DNA from: a virus
Direction: 5' to 3' (one strand)
IMG/VR virus record: IMGVR_UViG_3300046536_000329
Coordinates: 1-34,928 of that record
Length of the DNA: 34,928 bases
The first letter of the stretch is position 1. The number at the start of each line of letters is the position of its first letter. Shown piece after piece: positions 1-8,707 of this stretch. The notes under the pieces were generated by a model. That model was not told the DNA's origin and did no database searches. It was given only the letters and a program-made list of their open reading frames with translations. A program made the translations under genes and the position numbers.

Positions 1-664
1 GTCCGTCGGCGTCGAGGACGACCCACGCTTCGTCGACGTAGCGCTTCCAGAACGCTTCGGTCATCGCCGTCTCGGCGCCCCAGGTGACGAGGCCGAACTT
101 CCCTGCCCCGTAGGCGCCGACGATGACGCAGTGCCCGCCCTCGACCCGGGCGCCCTTGACGACGTCCCAGGGCTCGCCCGCGTTGAACTGGTCCATAGCG
201 CTGTCGGGGAAGTTCAGGCCCACGTACACGCTGCCGAAGAGGCTGATCGCCTGCTTGACCTCGGTCAGGTTGGACACGTCGAGCGAGGCATAGGCGACGA
301 TCTTGTGGCCTTCGAGTCCGGTCTTCCGCCAGTAGGCGAGGACGTCCTGGCAGTACGCGCCGGTGTCCGAGTCCGGGTTCGACGGGGTGTAGCCGGTGAT
401 CGCCGAGTACATGCCGATCACGGACGTCTCCGCAGGCATCTGCTCGGTGCCAGACCCGTAGAAGGTGAGCTGGTTGACCATGTGGCCGACGCCGGCGCAC
501 GTGCAGTCGCCGATCGCCGCGTTGCCGTACATCGGCCACTGGATGGCATCGGCCTGCCAGTCGCGCGACGCGGGCGGTGTGTTCAGCCGCTCGCGCAGAA
601 CGGCGGAGAGGCTCAGATGCGGCCGGGCGGGCTGCGCCGGCAGCTTGCCGAGACGGAAGGTCAT
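1..664 (-). CDS. Cysteine-peptidase-like tail-associated protein (3' end cut by window)
   Basis: The reading frame is open from an ATG at 664 to the window edge, so the C-terminus is missing. An AGGAG lies 8 bases before the start. About 221 residues are visible. After an N-terminal segment rich in Pro, Arg and Leu comes GDCTCAGVGH (Cys54, Cys56), then about 120 residues later EGGHCVIVG (His178) followed by VTWG (about 193-196). A Cys early and a His followed by hydrophobic strands is the order of papain-like or C39-like peptidases and their inactive relatives. The gene is the last one visible in the tail operon, just downstream of a fibre-type gene, so a role in the tail tip, cell-wall penetration or lysis is inferred. 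I cannot tell whether it is an active enzyme. The peptidase fold is a motif-level guess; the reading frame itself is secure. Confidence 0.6.
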   Translation of the reverse strand, partial: MTFRLGKLPAQPARPHLSLSAVLRERLNTPPASRDWQADAIQWPMYGNAAIGDCTCAGVGHMVNQLTFYGSGTEQMPAETSVIGMYSAITGYTPSNPDSDTGAYCQDVLAYWRKTGLEGHKIVAYASLDVSNLTEVKQAISLFGSVYVGLNFPDSAMDQFNAGEPWDVVKGARVEGGHCVIVGAYGAGKFGLVTWGAETAMTEAFWKRYVDEAWVVLDADG

Positions 665-675
665 GAAGGGGACTC

Positions 676-1239
676 CTACGAGAGCAGCTTGACGCGCATG
701 TACGAACCGGCACCGAGCTTGGAGCCGGTGGCGTTGGAGGTGGCCTGCGCCCACTGCAGGGCGAGGGTGCCGCCGGTCGTGGTGGTGACGACGGCCTCCT
801 CGATGCCCGCGCACAGGCTGGAGGCGCTGTCGCGGGTGCCGTAGGTGCAGGCGGTGGTGAAGCCGTGGACGCCGAATCGGCCGGTGCCGCCGGACGAGGT
901 GCTGGAGAGGATGACGCCCTGGTCCGGGCCGATCGCGGACCGGTTGCCACTGGCGCCGGAGGGCACCAGCCACTGGGTCTTGAAGCGGGCCACGTCGAGG
1001 GCCGCGAAGTGGAGGTAAAACTCCACGCGGTACACCGAGTTGGCGGCGAGGGTGCACTGCAGGTCGGGGTCGCTGGCGAACGTCGTCGAGCTGGTGATCG
1101 TGGTGTCGGCGGCCTTGTACGTCTCGACGGGCAGCTGTCCGTACAGGTAGGTGAGCGGGTCGTAGACCTGCGCTTTCCACCAGGCGTCGGAGGCGGGGAA
1201 GCCCGGGGTGGCCTGGGTGAGGGTGGGTCGAGTGGTCAC
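676..1239 (-). CDS. Small tail tip/fibre protein
   Basis: This encodes 187 residues from a GTG start, with GGAGG five bases upstream. There are no catalytic motifs. The middle and C-terminal half are rich in Ser, Thr, Gly and Ala with alternating hydrophobic residues (for example NSVYRVEFYLHF and YMRVKLLS), typical of beta-rich phage tail or receptor-binding proteins. It starts 12 bases after the stop of the large minor tail protein and ends 11 bases before the next gene, so all are co-transcribed. Comparable small beta-rich proteins often follow the minor tail protein in actinobacterial siphoviruses. A host-contact or tail-tip role is inferred from position and composition only. Confidence 0.6.
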   Translation of the reverse strand: MTTRPTLTQATPGFPASDAWWKAQVYDPLTYLYGQLPVETYKAADTTITSSTTFASDPDLQCTLAANSVYRVEFYLHFAALDVARFKTQWLVPSGASGNRSAIGPDQGVILSSTSSGGTGRFGVHGFTTACTYGTRDSASSLCAGIEEAVVTTTTGGTLALQWAQATSNATGSKLGAGSYMRVKLLS

Positions 1240-1251
1240 GGAGGCCTCCGG

Positions 1252-4191
1252 TCAGAATCCGAACAAGGGGCTGGTCCCGCCGAACATCGCGGGGGTGTCG
1301 AAACAGGTGGGGTAGGTGCCGCCGGGCGGCAGGGTCACCGACCCGGGCAGCGGCGAACAGATCACGTCACCCGCGGTGTGGCTCTTGGTGGTGGGTGCGG
1401 TGAGGGTGAGCTGCACGGTGCTGTATCCGGCGACGACCGTCTGCACGGACTGCACGGTGACCGTCTCGACGTTGGCGGTGCCGTAGCCGAGGGTCATGGT
1501 GAATCCGGCGGGGATGACCGCCTGCGCGGCAATCGCGTTGTTCCCGGAGATCGGGCCGACGGTGATGGTGCTGACGCCGGCGGACGGCGACGTCGTCAGC
1601 GCGGCCCACGCGGCGGAGATGATCCAGTACCGGTACTGGGAGGCCGGGGAGATCTGCAGTCGCAGCTGCAGGACGGCGCCGGTGTCGTCGCCCGACCACT
1701 CCACCTGCTCGATGAACCCGTCCAACTGCTTGGCCGGGGCGAGGGTGGGCCGTTTCACGACCCGGACCAGGTCGGCGAATCGCAGGGTCGACGTGGCGCG
1801 TTGAGCGGTCGGGTTGTGGGCCAGGTCGACGGTGAGGCCCTGCAGGCGGGTGTGCGGGTCCTTGTAGAGGCTGAGCAGGTAGTCGGCCATGTCCTTGCCG
1901 GTCTGCGCGGCCACCGGGTTGATGGTGCGGGTCAGGGTCTGCGGGAAGTAGGCGCTCTGCGAGGCGCTGTCGGAGGACTCCTGCAGCCGGGTCTGGTCGG
2001 TGGCGTCGGCCGCGCCCTCGACCGTGACCTGGATGTCGTTGTAGAGGTGGGCCGGGTCCTGCTCGAACTTGATGTCGTCCTTGACGGGGATCTCTCCGCC
2101 CGCCGCGTTCTCCCCGAAGGTGGCGATGGGCGTGTTCTGGATCCACCGCCATAGGTGCCCGTACAGCCGGGGTGCTCCGAAGGCGCTGATCGCGAACTGG
2201 CCGTTCTCGGTGTCCGCCGCGCTCTGGATGGCGTCCAGGGCGGTGCGGCCGTTCAGGGAGATTGCACCGGTGGTGCCCTGGGTGCCGGTCGACCCGAAGA
2301 AGACGCCGCTGCCCGGGTGGAAATTCGCCAGTTGGAGCAGGCGGGTGATGCGGTCGGGGATGCTGTCACCGGACCAGCCGCGGGCGAAACCGCGGGACAG
2401 GTCGCTGGCCGCCGTGGCGCCGATGTCGGTGTTCCACTGCGCGAAGTAGCCGATGTCGCCGTTGAACGGCGCGGTGTTCTCGCCGGCGCTGGTGACGGTC
2501 GCGCCGATGACCTCCATCGTGTACGTCGACGAGGCCATGCTGGCGCCGGCGATGCTCGTCCCCAGGTGGCCGTCGATGGTGAAATTCGCGATCTTGCCGT
2601 CGGAGGACAGGGACAGGACAGCGCAGTGCCAGTTCCCGTCCGCGACGGGGACATCCGAGATGAGGATGTAGGTGCTCGACGTGTTGGCCGCGTTCTGCAG
2701 CTTGAACGTGATTCCTCCGGAGCCGAACAGCTCGACGTTGGCGACCGACTGGTTGCCGCTGCCCGCGACGTACCCGGATCCGGTGGCGCCCCACAGGGTG
2801 GCGATGGAGAACCGGCCCCCGGTCCCGGGCACGTTGGTGGTGCGGAAGCAGATGAGGCGCGTCCAGCCGCCGTTGGGGAGCATGAGGTGGTCGGTGCCGT
2901 CCCAGGGCTGCAGGTAGGTCGCCCCGGCCGCGGTGCCCAGCGATGCCGCCTGGTTGTTGGCCAGGGTCGTCACCGGGCCCGGAACACCCCACAGGGTGCC
3001 CAGGTCGGTCGTCGAGGTGATGGCCGTGCCCGTGACGATGTTCGCGCCGACGATGTCCAGGCCCCCGCTGCCGACCTGGCTGCCGGCGTAGGGCAGGAAC
3101 GCTCTGCCGCCCGGGACGTCCGGGCTGGTGCCGGGGGCGGCGAGATCGTAGGCGCACAGCAGGCTGGCCGCCTGGGTCTGGGACAGCCAGCCCGGCATGA
3201 CGTCGGAGTAGGTGAGCTGGGACAGGGGGGCGATGGCGTCGACGGCCGTGACCTCGACCAGGCCGTATTTGCCGTTCTTGTCGTAGGACTGCGGCCACCG
3301 CTCGACGAACCCCTGGAACAACTGGCACCACACACCGGCGTTCACCCAGCCGGTGGCCGCGGCTGCCTGCTCCAACTGCCAGGCGGTCACCCGCACGGTG
3401 GTCGCCGAGGTGGTCGCGGCCTGGGTGACGACGCTGATGACGGCGAATGCGGCGTTCGAGGGCGCGGTGCCGGAGGCGGTGAGCCGGACCGAGGACGTGG
3501 TGATGCCCACGGTCGAGGACACGCTGGTGCCGACCACCGTTCCGGTCAGGGAGAAGAACTGCAGCCGCAGCCGCATGGACAGGGACGTCATGCCGCCCGC
3601 GGCGAGCTGCAGGTCGACGCCGGCCGAGTACGCGGAGCCGGGCGTGACCGTGGTGCCCTCGCAGTCGAGCACGGTCCAGTCCTGCGTCGCACCCGTCAGC
3701 CCGAAGGCGGCGTTGCTCGCGGTGGCGTTGGGCAGCGCCCACGTCTGGGCGGTGGTCAGCCCGGACACGGAGGCGGGCAGGCCGGTCGCAAGGCCGAGGG
3801 TGCCGGTCGAGGCGGCCATCGACGTCAGCTCGATCGCGCTGGCGACCCAGGGGTAGAGCAGGTTGCGTGTCGGGCTGAGCTGCCCGGTGATCCGGACTCT
3901 CCGGTAGGGCAGCACGTAGGGGTAGAAGAACGAGGTCGCGTTGTCGGGGTCGAACGCGCCGTCCAGGTTGTCCAGGTTGAAATTCAGGGATCCGTTGGCG
4001 ACGGTGTCCTGCTCGTACTGCCGCCCGGCGAGCTGCGCCTTCCAGGTGCCGCGCAGCCGCTTGGACACGGTGTACCAGTGGTTGGGGGCCGTCGAGTTGC
4101 CGCCGGCGTTCCATGCGATCTGGAACAGCATGCGAGGCCAGGTGCCGATCAGGGGGCCGTCGTCGAGAGGAAATCCGGGTGGGACGGTCAC
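1252..4191 (-). CDS. Minor tail protein with LamG/concanavalin-like region
   Basis: This encodes 979 residues from a GTG start, with a purine-rich AAGGGGG upstream. The N-terminal third (WYTVSKRLRGTWKAQL, FDPDNATSFFYPYVLPYRRV) is typical of actinophage minor tail proteins just downstream of the tape measure gene. The middle (roughly residues 440-590) has a LamG/concanavalin A-like pattern: FSIATLWGA, GGITFKLQNA, DGNWHCAVLSLSSDGK, FTIDGHLGT. That fold commonly binds carbohydrate, which fits adsorption to the cell envelope. The C-terminal part is beta-rich with no recognisable enzyme motif. It is the largest structural gene after the tape measure gene and lies 17 bases from it. The tail assignment is firm; the carbohydrate-binding role is an inference. 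Confidence 0.8.
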   Translation of the reverse strand: MTVPPGFPLDDGPLIGTWPRMLFQIAWNAGGNSTAPNHWYTVSKRLRGTWKAQLAGRQYEQDTVANGSLNFNLDNLDGAFDPDNATSFFYPYVLPYRRVRITGQLSPTRNLLYPWVASAIELTSMAASTGTLGLATGLPASVSGLTTAQTWALPNATASNAAFGLTGATQDWTVLDCEGTTVTPGSAYSAGVDLQLAAGGMTSLSMRLRLQFFSLTGTVVGTSVSSTVGITTSSVRLTASGTAPSNAAFAVISVVTQAATTSATTVRVTAWQLEQAAAATGWVNAGVWCQLFQGFVERWPQSYDKNGKYGLVEVTAVDAIAPLSQLTYSDVMPGWLSQTQAASLLCAYDLAAPGTSPDVPGGRAFLPYAGSQVGSGGLDIVGANIVTGTAITSTTDLGTLWGVPGPVTTLANNQAASLGTAAGATYLQPWDGTDHLMLPNGGWTRLICFRTTNVPGTGGRFSIATLWGATGSGYVAGSGNQSVANVELFGSGGITFKLQNAANTSSTYILISDVPVADGNWHCAVLSLSSDGKIANFTIDGHLGTSIAGASMASSTYTMEVIGATVTSAGENTAPFNGDIGYFAQWNTDIGATAASDLSRGFARGWSGDSIPDRITRLLQLANFHPGSGVFFGSTGTQGTTGAISLNGRTALDAIQSAADTENGQFAISAFGAPRLYGHLWRWIQNTPIATFGENAAGGEIPVKDDIKFEQDPAHLYNDIQVTVEGAADATDQTRLQESSDSASQSAYFPQTLTRTINPVAAQTGKDMADYLLSLYKDPHTRLQGLTVDLAHNPTAQRATSTLRFADLVRVVKRPTLAPAKQLDGFIEQVEWSGDDTGAVLQLRLQISPASQYRYWIISAAWAALTTSPSAGVSTITVGPISGNNAIAAQAVIPAGFTMTLGYGTANVETVTVQSVQTVVAGYSTVQLTLTAPTTKSHTAGDVICSPLPGSVTLPPGGTYPTCFDTPAMFGGTSPLFGF

Positions 4192-4208
4192 GGCGAGGGC
4201 CCCCTTGG

Positions 4209-7200
4209 TCAGCGGTTGGTCTTGGCCGACAGGCCGTTGTTGGTGTTGCGGCGCTCGTGCTGCAGGGCACGGCGCTGCATCTTCTTGAAGAGCACGTCGC
4301 CGTCGAGGGTGACGATCGTGGTGTGCTCCAGAACGCCTCCCGCGGCCCCGGCGCCCGCGAACGCCGGCAGGCGCGCACCCGCGAGTTTCGGGACGGCCGG
4401 CACTCCGGCGGCGGATACCGCTCCGGCCATCGCGACGGCGGCGGCCTCGGCCGTCCGGCTTCCGGCGTTGATGCCGTTCGCCAGGCCCCGGGTGATGAAG
4501 TCGCCGATCTCGTGGAACACCTGCGACGGGGAGTGGATCTTAAGTTCGTGCTTGATGGCGGCCGCCATCGCCTTCGCGATCCCCTTCATCGCCTTCGCGA
4601 TGTTCTTCGCCTGCGACTTGAGGCCCTTGACCAGGCCCTTCGCGCTGTCGATGCCCGCCTTGTACATGGCGTCCGCGGTCGCCGAGCCCACCTTGCCTGC
4701 GGCGGTCGTCGCCTGACCCTGCAGCTTGTTGATCTCGGCGATCTGGCCCTTGTTGCCGCTCGCGAGCGCGGCCGCGGTGTCGCCGCCCTGGTCGACGCCG
4801 GAATCGGCGATCTGCTGCACCAGGTCGGCCCGCAGGCCCTTCTTGCGCAGCGCGATCAGATCGGCCGCGAATTTCTTGGCCTTGGCAACCTGCGCCCGCA
4901 TGTTCGCGACGACGTCCTGGCTGGTGAGCGCCACCGATCCCTCGGGCAGCGCCGTGACGACGCTGACGTTCTGCAGCACGGACGAGGCGACGTCGTCGCG
5001 GGTCTTCTTCCAGTCTTTCTGCAGGTCAGCGAGCTTCTTGTTCGCCGCCTTCAGCTTGACCGTGATCTGATCGCGCTGCTCGGCCAGCCTGACCAGATGC
5101 TGCCCGTCCTTGCGGACGAGTGCCTGCAAATGCTTGTGCCCGGCGCTCCCGAACTCCCGGTAGAGCATGGCGGCGACGCGGTTCGCAGCCGACTTCACGC
5201 GGGCGGTGGAGCCGGTCAGGCCCTGCACGAGGCCGGCGCCGATGTACGCGCCGATCTCGGCGAACTTCCGCGAGGGCGACTTGATGCCCAGGAAACTCTT
5301 GGCCGAGTCCAGGGCGCCCTTGGCGAGGTTCTTGAGCGCGCCGAACAGAGCGGACCCGGCGTGCTCGACGCCGTGGACGACGCCCATGACGATGTTCTTG
5401 CCGACCGTCAGGAACTTGCCGCCCCAGCTCTTCGCGGCGTTCCAGGCTGCGGTGAGCTTGCTGGAGATGGCGTCCTTGACCATGCCCATCGTCGAGGTGA
5501 TGGCATGCCAGGCGGACTTCACCGGGCCGGTCATCGCGGACTTGATCTGCCCCCACCAGGACGCGGCCGTGCCTGCGATGGCGCCCCAGGCGGAGCTCAG
5601 CCAGCCGGAGATCGTGCCCCAGATCGACTGCAGCCAGCCCCAGACCGCAAGGATCGGCGTCATGACCGCGGTGGCGATCACGTTCCAGACGACGACGGCC
5701 GCCGACTTGATCACGTTCCAGGCGCCCTTGAGGAACCCGGTGACGGCGTTCCACGCGGTCTTAGTGGCGCTGATGATCTGCTTGTGCCAGTGGTTCCAGA
5801 TCGCCAACAGGATCGCGATGGGCAGCGCGAAGACCACCAGCAGCAGCGGCCACCAGCGCTTGAAGAACGCCGTAATGGAGTTCCATACGGACATCGTGGT
5901 GCGCTGCAGCCACTGCCAAGCATGCACGATCGGGTCCGTGACGGTGTGCCAGGCCGAGGAGAAGAACGAGCCCACCGAACGCCAGACGGACTTCACCCAG
6001 TTCACGGTCGAGTTCCAGGCGGACACGGTGCCGTCACGCACGGAATCCCAGGCACCGGTGACCGCCTTGGCGACGTCCCCCGCGACCTGCTTGATGAACC
6101 CCCAGACGGCCTTCCAGTGCATCGCGAGCAGGACGATCGCGGCGATCAGCGCCATCACGCCGAGGACGATCCAGGTGACCGGGTTGACCGCGGCAGCCGC
6201 CGCCATCTCGTAGAGCGCGGCGGTCAGCGCGGCGATGGCGACGACCAGGACGACGCCGATGGTGATGGCGAGCGCCTTGGCGACCTGCTGGTGCTTGGTC
6301 AACCAGGTGACGCCCTTGGCGACCACCCCCATGATCTTCTGGAACGCGGGCAGCAGAAACTGACCGATCTGGATGCCCAGAGCCTGGGCGGAGGCCTTGG
6401 CCTCGGCCATCTTCTGGTTGAAGTTCTTCTGAACGTCGCTCCAGCCCTCGACGGACTTCCCGCCCTTGCGGACGTGCTCGTCGATGCCCTTCGTGTTCTT
6501 GATGAAGTCCTTCATGTGTGGGCCGGTCAGCTGGAGCGCGGCCTGCATGGACTTGGTGCCGCCGACCATGGTGGCGAGGGCGCCGACGTAGGTCTGCTGC
6601 TGCGGTGGCAGGTTCGCGAGCGCCCTCTGGAACTCGGTCGTGTTCTTGGACGCGCCCTGCAGGTGCCGAATCAGCACGGTGCCCGCGGGGCCCATCTTTT
6701 TCTGGATGGCGTCGGTGAGCATGGTCAGCGTCGAGGCGAGGCCATGCTTGCCGAGGTTCTGGCCGACCTTGACCGCGTCCAGGCCGAGGTTCTTCATCTC
6801 GGTCGCGGCCTTGTTGCTGGGATTGCTCAGCTGGCCGATGGTCTGCCGCAGGTAGGTTGCCGCCACCGCGGCCGGAGTGCCCTGAGCGGTCATGGTCGCC
6901 ATCGCGCCGAGGACCTCGTGCAGGCCGACGTGCGCGGCCGCGGCGACGGGCAGGATCGTCGACATGCTGCCCGCGAGGGCTTCGAGGTTGGTTTTGCCCT
7001 CGGCCTCGGTCGCGATCAAGCTGTTCATGACGTCGGTGACGGAGCCCGCGCCCATCTTGTAGGCGTTCATCGCGGTCGTGGCCGCGTCCGTGGTCGTATT
7101 CAAATCCGCGGCGCCGACTTTGGCGCCCATGGCGGCGACCTTGAGGACCTTGAGGGCGTTCGCGCCGTGGTACCCGGCGGACTCCGTCATGTAGAGGCCC

Positions 7201-7538
7201 TTGGTGAGCTCCTCCGTACCCTGGCCGACCTGCCCGGCCATGGCGAGCACGCCCTGACCGACCATTCCCATGTTCTTGGCGGACTCGCCCGCGCCGGTGC
7301 GCACGCGGGTCATCTGCTGCTGGAAGTCGCCGGCCATTTTCGCGGTCTTGATGGCGACACCAGCGGCCGCGATGCCGATCCCGATGACGGCGGCCTTGGC
7401 GTACATCCCTGTCCGTTTGAACGCGCCCGCTCCGGCGGCGTCGGCGCCCGCCATCTCGGCCTTGACGTCGCCGATCGCCGTTTTGACGCCCTTGGAGTGG
7501 CCGAGGAACTCGATGAAGACCGGAGGCAGAGCACCCAT
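4209..7538 (-). CDS. Phage tail tape measure protein
   Basis: This encodes 1109 residues. The ATG at 7538 was chosen because an exact AAGGAGGTG (7547-7555) sits 8 bases upstream; the frame is open further upstream but without such a site. The N-terminal third has the TP901-type tape measure pattern: AKMAGDFQQQMTRVRTGAGE, then repeated Ala/Gly-rich helices. Hydrophobic helices are near residues 420-445, 455-480 and about 570 (LLLVVFALPIAILLAIW). The middle carries many Trp-rich amphipathic segments such as WNAVTGFLKGAWNVIK. Two related segments, IKSPSRKFAEIGAYIGAGL and IHSPSQVFHEIGDFITRGL, mark an internal duplication common in these proteins. It sets tail length and may help DNA entry across the membrane. 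The longest structural gene, in the expected position after the tail chaperones. Confidence 0.95.
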   Translation of the reverse strand: MGALPPVFIEFLGHSKGVKTAIGDVKAEMAGADAAGAGAFKRTGMYAKAAVIGIGIAAAGVAIKTAKMAGDFQQQMTRVRTGAGESAKNMGMVGQGVLAMAGQVGQGTEELTKGLYMTESAGYHGANALKVLKVAAMGAKVGAADLNTTTDAATTAMNAYKMGAGSVTDVMNSLIATEAEGKTNLEALAGSMSTILPVAAAAHVGLHEVLGAMATMTAQGTPAAVAATYLRQTIGQLSNPSNKAATEMKNLGLDAVKVGQNLGKHGLASTLTMLTDAIQKKMGPAGTVLIRHLQGASKNTTEFQRALANLPPQQQTYVGALATMVGGTKSMQAALQLTGPHMKDFIKNTKGIDEHVRKGGKSVEGWSDVQKNFNQKMAEAKASAQALGIQIGQFLLPAFQKIMGVVAKGVTWLTKHQQVAKALAITIGVVLVVAIAALTAALYEMAAAAAVNPVTWIVLGVMALIAAIVLLAMHWKAVWGFIKQVAGDVAKAVTGAWDSVRDGTVSAWNSTVNWVKSVWRSVGSFFSSAWHTVTDPIVHAWQWLQRTTMSVWNSITAFFKRWWPLLLVVFALPIAILLAIWNHWHKQIISATKTAWNAVTGFLKGAWNVIKSAAVVVWNVIATAVMTPILAVWGWLQSIWGTISGWLSSAWGAIAGTAASWWGQIKSAMTGPVKSAWHAITSTMGMVKDAISSKLTAAWNAAKSWGGKFLTVGKNIVMGVVHGVEHAGSALFGALKNLAKGALDSAKSFLGIKSPSRKFAEIGAYIGAGLVQGLTGSTARVKSAANRVAAMLYREFGSAGHKHLQALVRKDGQHLVRLAEQRDQITVKLKAANKKLADLQKDWKKTRDDVASSVLQNVSVVTALPEGSVALTSQDVVANMRAQVAKAKKFAADLIALRKKGLRADLVQQIADSGVDQGGDTAAALASGNKGQIAEINKLQGQATTAAGKVGSATADAMYKAGIDSAKGLVKGLKSQAKNIAKAMKGIAKAMAAAIKHELKIHSPSQVFHEIGDFITRGLANGINAGSRTAEAAAVAMAGAVSAAGVPAVPKLAGARLPAFAGAGAAGGVLEHTTIVTLDGDVLFKKMQRRALQHERRNTNNGLSAKTNR

Positions 7539-7573
7539 GAGGGAGTCACCTCCTTCGGTTCCGTGTGGAGTTG

Positions 7574-8047
7574 TCAGCGCATCGCGCGGCCCCAGTGGAC
7601 CTGCCAGACGGCGGCCATCTTCGGTTCGGCCTTGCGCAGGCCAGGACGCACGTAGGGGTACTGGGCTTCCTGGCGCTTCTTGTAGAGGTTGCGGACGCCG
7701 CCGCCGACCCCGACGCCGCCGGCGAACCCACCGCCGGGCAGCGGCTTGGGCCTGCGGACGCCGCCGACGCCGCGGGCAAGCTTGCCGGTCAGGCGGCCGG
7801 GCCCGCCGCCCTTGGCGACAACGTGTGGGGAGAGGTTGAGCTTGACGGTGGGCCCGGTGCGGGCAGACTTCCCGCGGTGGTCCCACCGGGGACGCCCTCT
7901 CATCCTGGAGCGGATGCTCTTCTTGGCGAGCCCCTGGGTGGCCTTGAGCGCCCGGATGGTGGCCACGTCGATCTGACGGTCCATACGGACCAGCGCGGTA
8001 CGGACCTCCTTCGTACCGCGCACCACGACAGTGATCCCTTCAGGCAC
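7574..8047 (-). CDS. HK97 gp10-like / minor tail protein
   Basis: This encodes 157 residues from a GTG start, with AGGAGGAGG a few bases upstream. The start overlaps the end of the frameshifted tail chaperone frame (stop at 8040-8042), so translation is coupled. It is very basic. The N-terminus (VVRGTKEVRTALVRMDRQI, ATIRALKATQGLAKKSIRSR) resembles gp10-like neck or minor tail proteins that begin with a helix, followed by a Gly-rich loop (GPGRLTGKLARG) and a C-terminal YPYVRPGLRKAEPKM segment. Such proteins usually sit between capsid and major tail genes; here the gene lies between chaperone and tape measure, so a minor tail role is also possible. The structural assignment is likely; the exact family is uncertain. 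Confidence 0.6.
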   Translation of the reverse strand: MPEGITVVVRGTKEVRTALVRMDRQIDVATIRALKATQGLAKKSIRSRMRGRPRWDHRGKSARTGPTVKLNLSPHVVAKGGGPGRLTGKLARGVGGVRRPKPLPGGGFAGGVGVGGGVRNLYKKRQEAQYPYVRPGLRKAEPKMAAVWQVHWGRAMR

Positions 8048-8689
8048 GGTTCGCCTCCTCCTGCGCGTTGGCCTTGGCCTGCTCGACCGCGCCGTCGACC
8101 GCGAGGATCCAGTCCAGGCGCTCGGCGGGCAGGTCCATCCACGTGTCCGGCGGTCCGACCACCCGGCACAGCTGCCAGTCCCGGTACGCGTCCAGGGGCA
8201 GCAGGTGCGCCGGGTAGTCGTGTTTCCCCTCTAGCGCTACGCGGAGGCGGTAGAGGGCTCGGTAGGGCTGTCCGCCTCCGTCGACGGCGAGAAGTCCGGG
8301 CCGGACTGCAGCGCGCCCTCGGCGCAGAGTTCCTTGAGCTCGTCGTAGACGCGGCCGGGCAGGTCCTGCAGTGCGTCGAGGGTGACCTCGTCGCCATACG
8401 ACCAGCCGGCCACCCTGCTGATGATGAGCCGGTCGTTGAGCTCGTCCATCATCTGCAGGGCGTCGTCGCCCATGGCCGTGGCCATCTGCACGGCGCGGGC
8501 CTCGTCGATGTCCTGCAGGCCCTGGACGCCGCTCTTCTGGGCGTCCTTGACGACGTCGGCGAACGCCGGGTTCTGCGCCAACTTCATCTGGATGGTGCGG
8601 ACGGGCCGGCGCAGCCGCTCCGGGGTGTCGTCCATCGCGCGCAGGTCGGCCCACGCTCCGTCGGCCAGCTGGTGGCGGGTGATGCTCAT
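8040..8689 (-). CDS. Tail assembly chaperone, extended product by probable -1 frameshift
   Basis: The frame of 8237-8689 stops at a TAG (8237-8239), but the -1 frame across and beyond this point is open down to a TGA at 8040 and encodes a plausible domain (YRALYRLRVALEGKHDY, LDAYRDWQLCRVV, ERLDWILAVDG). That domain has no convincing start codon or ribosome site of its own; the only ATG begins a 32-residue tail. Siphoviruses typically make a short chaperone and a longer frameshifted form from two genes just upstream of the tape measure gene, which is this arrangement. The direction (-1) matches the known cases. No canonical slippery heptamer lies inside the overlap before the TAG, so the slip site is unknown. 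The coordinates cover the combined product. Confidence 0.55.
8237..8689 (-). CDS. Tail assembly chaperone, short form
   Basis: This encodes 150 residues, ATG at 8689 with an AAGGA about 11 bases upstream. The protein is helical and acidic (RRPVRTIQMKLAQNPAFADV, DEARAVQMATAMGDDALQMM, DLPGRVYDELKEL) and ends in a low-complexity Ser/Thr/Pro/Glu tail. Size, helical character and position directly after the major tail protein and before the tape measure gene fit the G-type chaperone that coats the tape measure protein during tail assembly. Only 18 bases separate it from the major tail gene. It is the first half of the proposed frameshift pair. Confidence 0.8.
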   Translation of the reverse strand: MSITRHQLADGAWADLRAMDDTPERLRRPVRTIQMKLAQNPAFADVVKDAQKSGVQGLQDIDEARAVQMATAMGDDALQMMDELNDRLIISRVAGWSYGDEVTLDALQDLPGRVYDELKELCAEGALQSGPDFSPSTEADSPTEPSTASA

Positions 8690-8707
8690 GAGGGTGAGTT
8701 CCTTCGC

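Noticed and set aside
2155-4716. Long open frame on the plus strand (853 codons) opposite the minor tail and tape measure genes
   Set aside because: Antisense shadow of high-GC coding DNA: Gly/Arg/Val/Asp-rich composition without domains, and it spans two well-supported genes on the other strand.
4113-7655. Open plus-strand frame of 1180 codons opposite the tape measure gene
   Set aside because: Same reason: low-complexity Arg/Gly/Asp/Leu/His composition, while the opposite strand has clear tape measure motifs and an ideal ribosome site.
7539-7886. Longer N-terminus for the tape measure protein
   Set aside because: The frame is open upstream, but the added residues are Arg/Pro/Gln-rich shadow sequence of the gp10-like gene, and the AAGGAGGTG at 7547-7555 points to the ATG at 7538.
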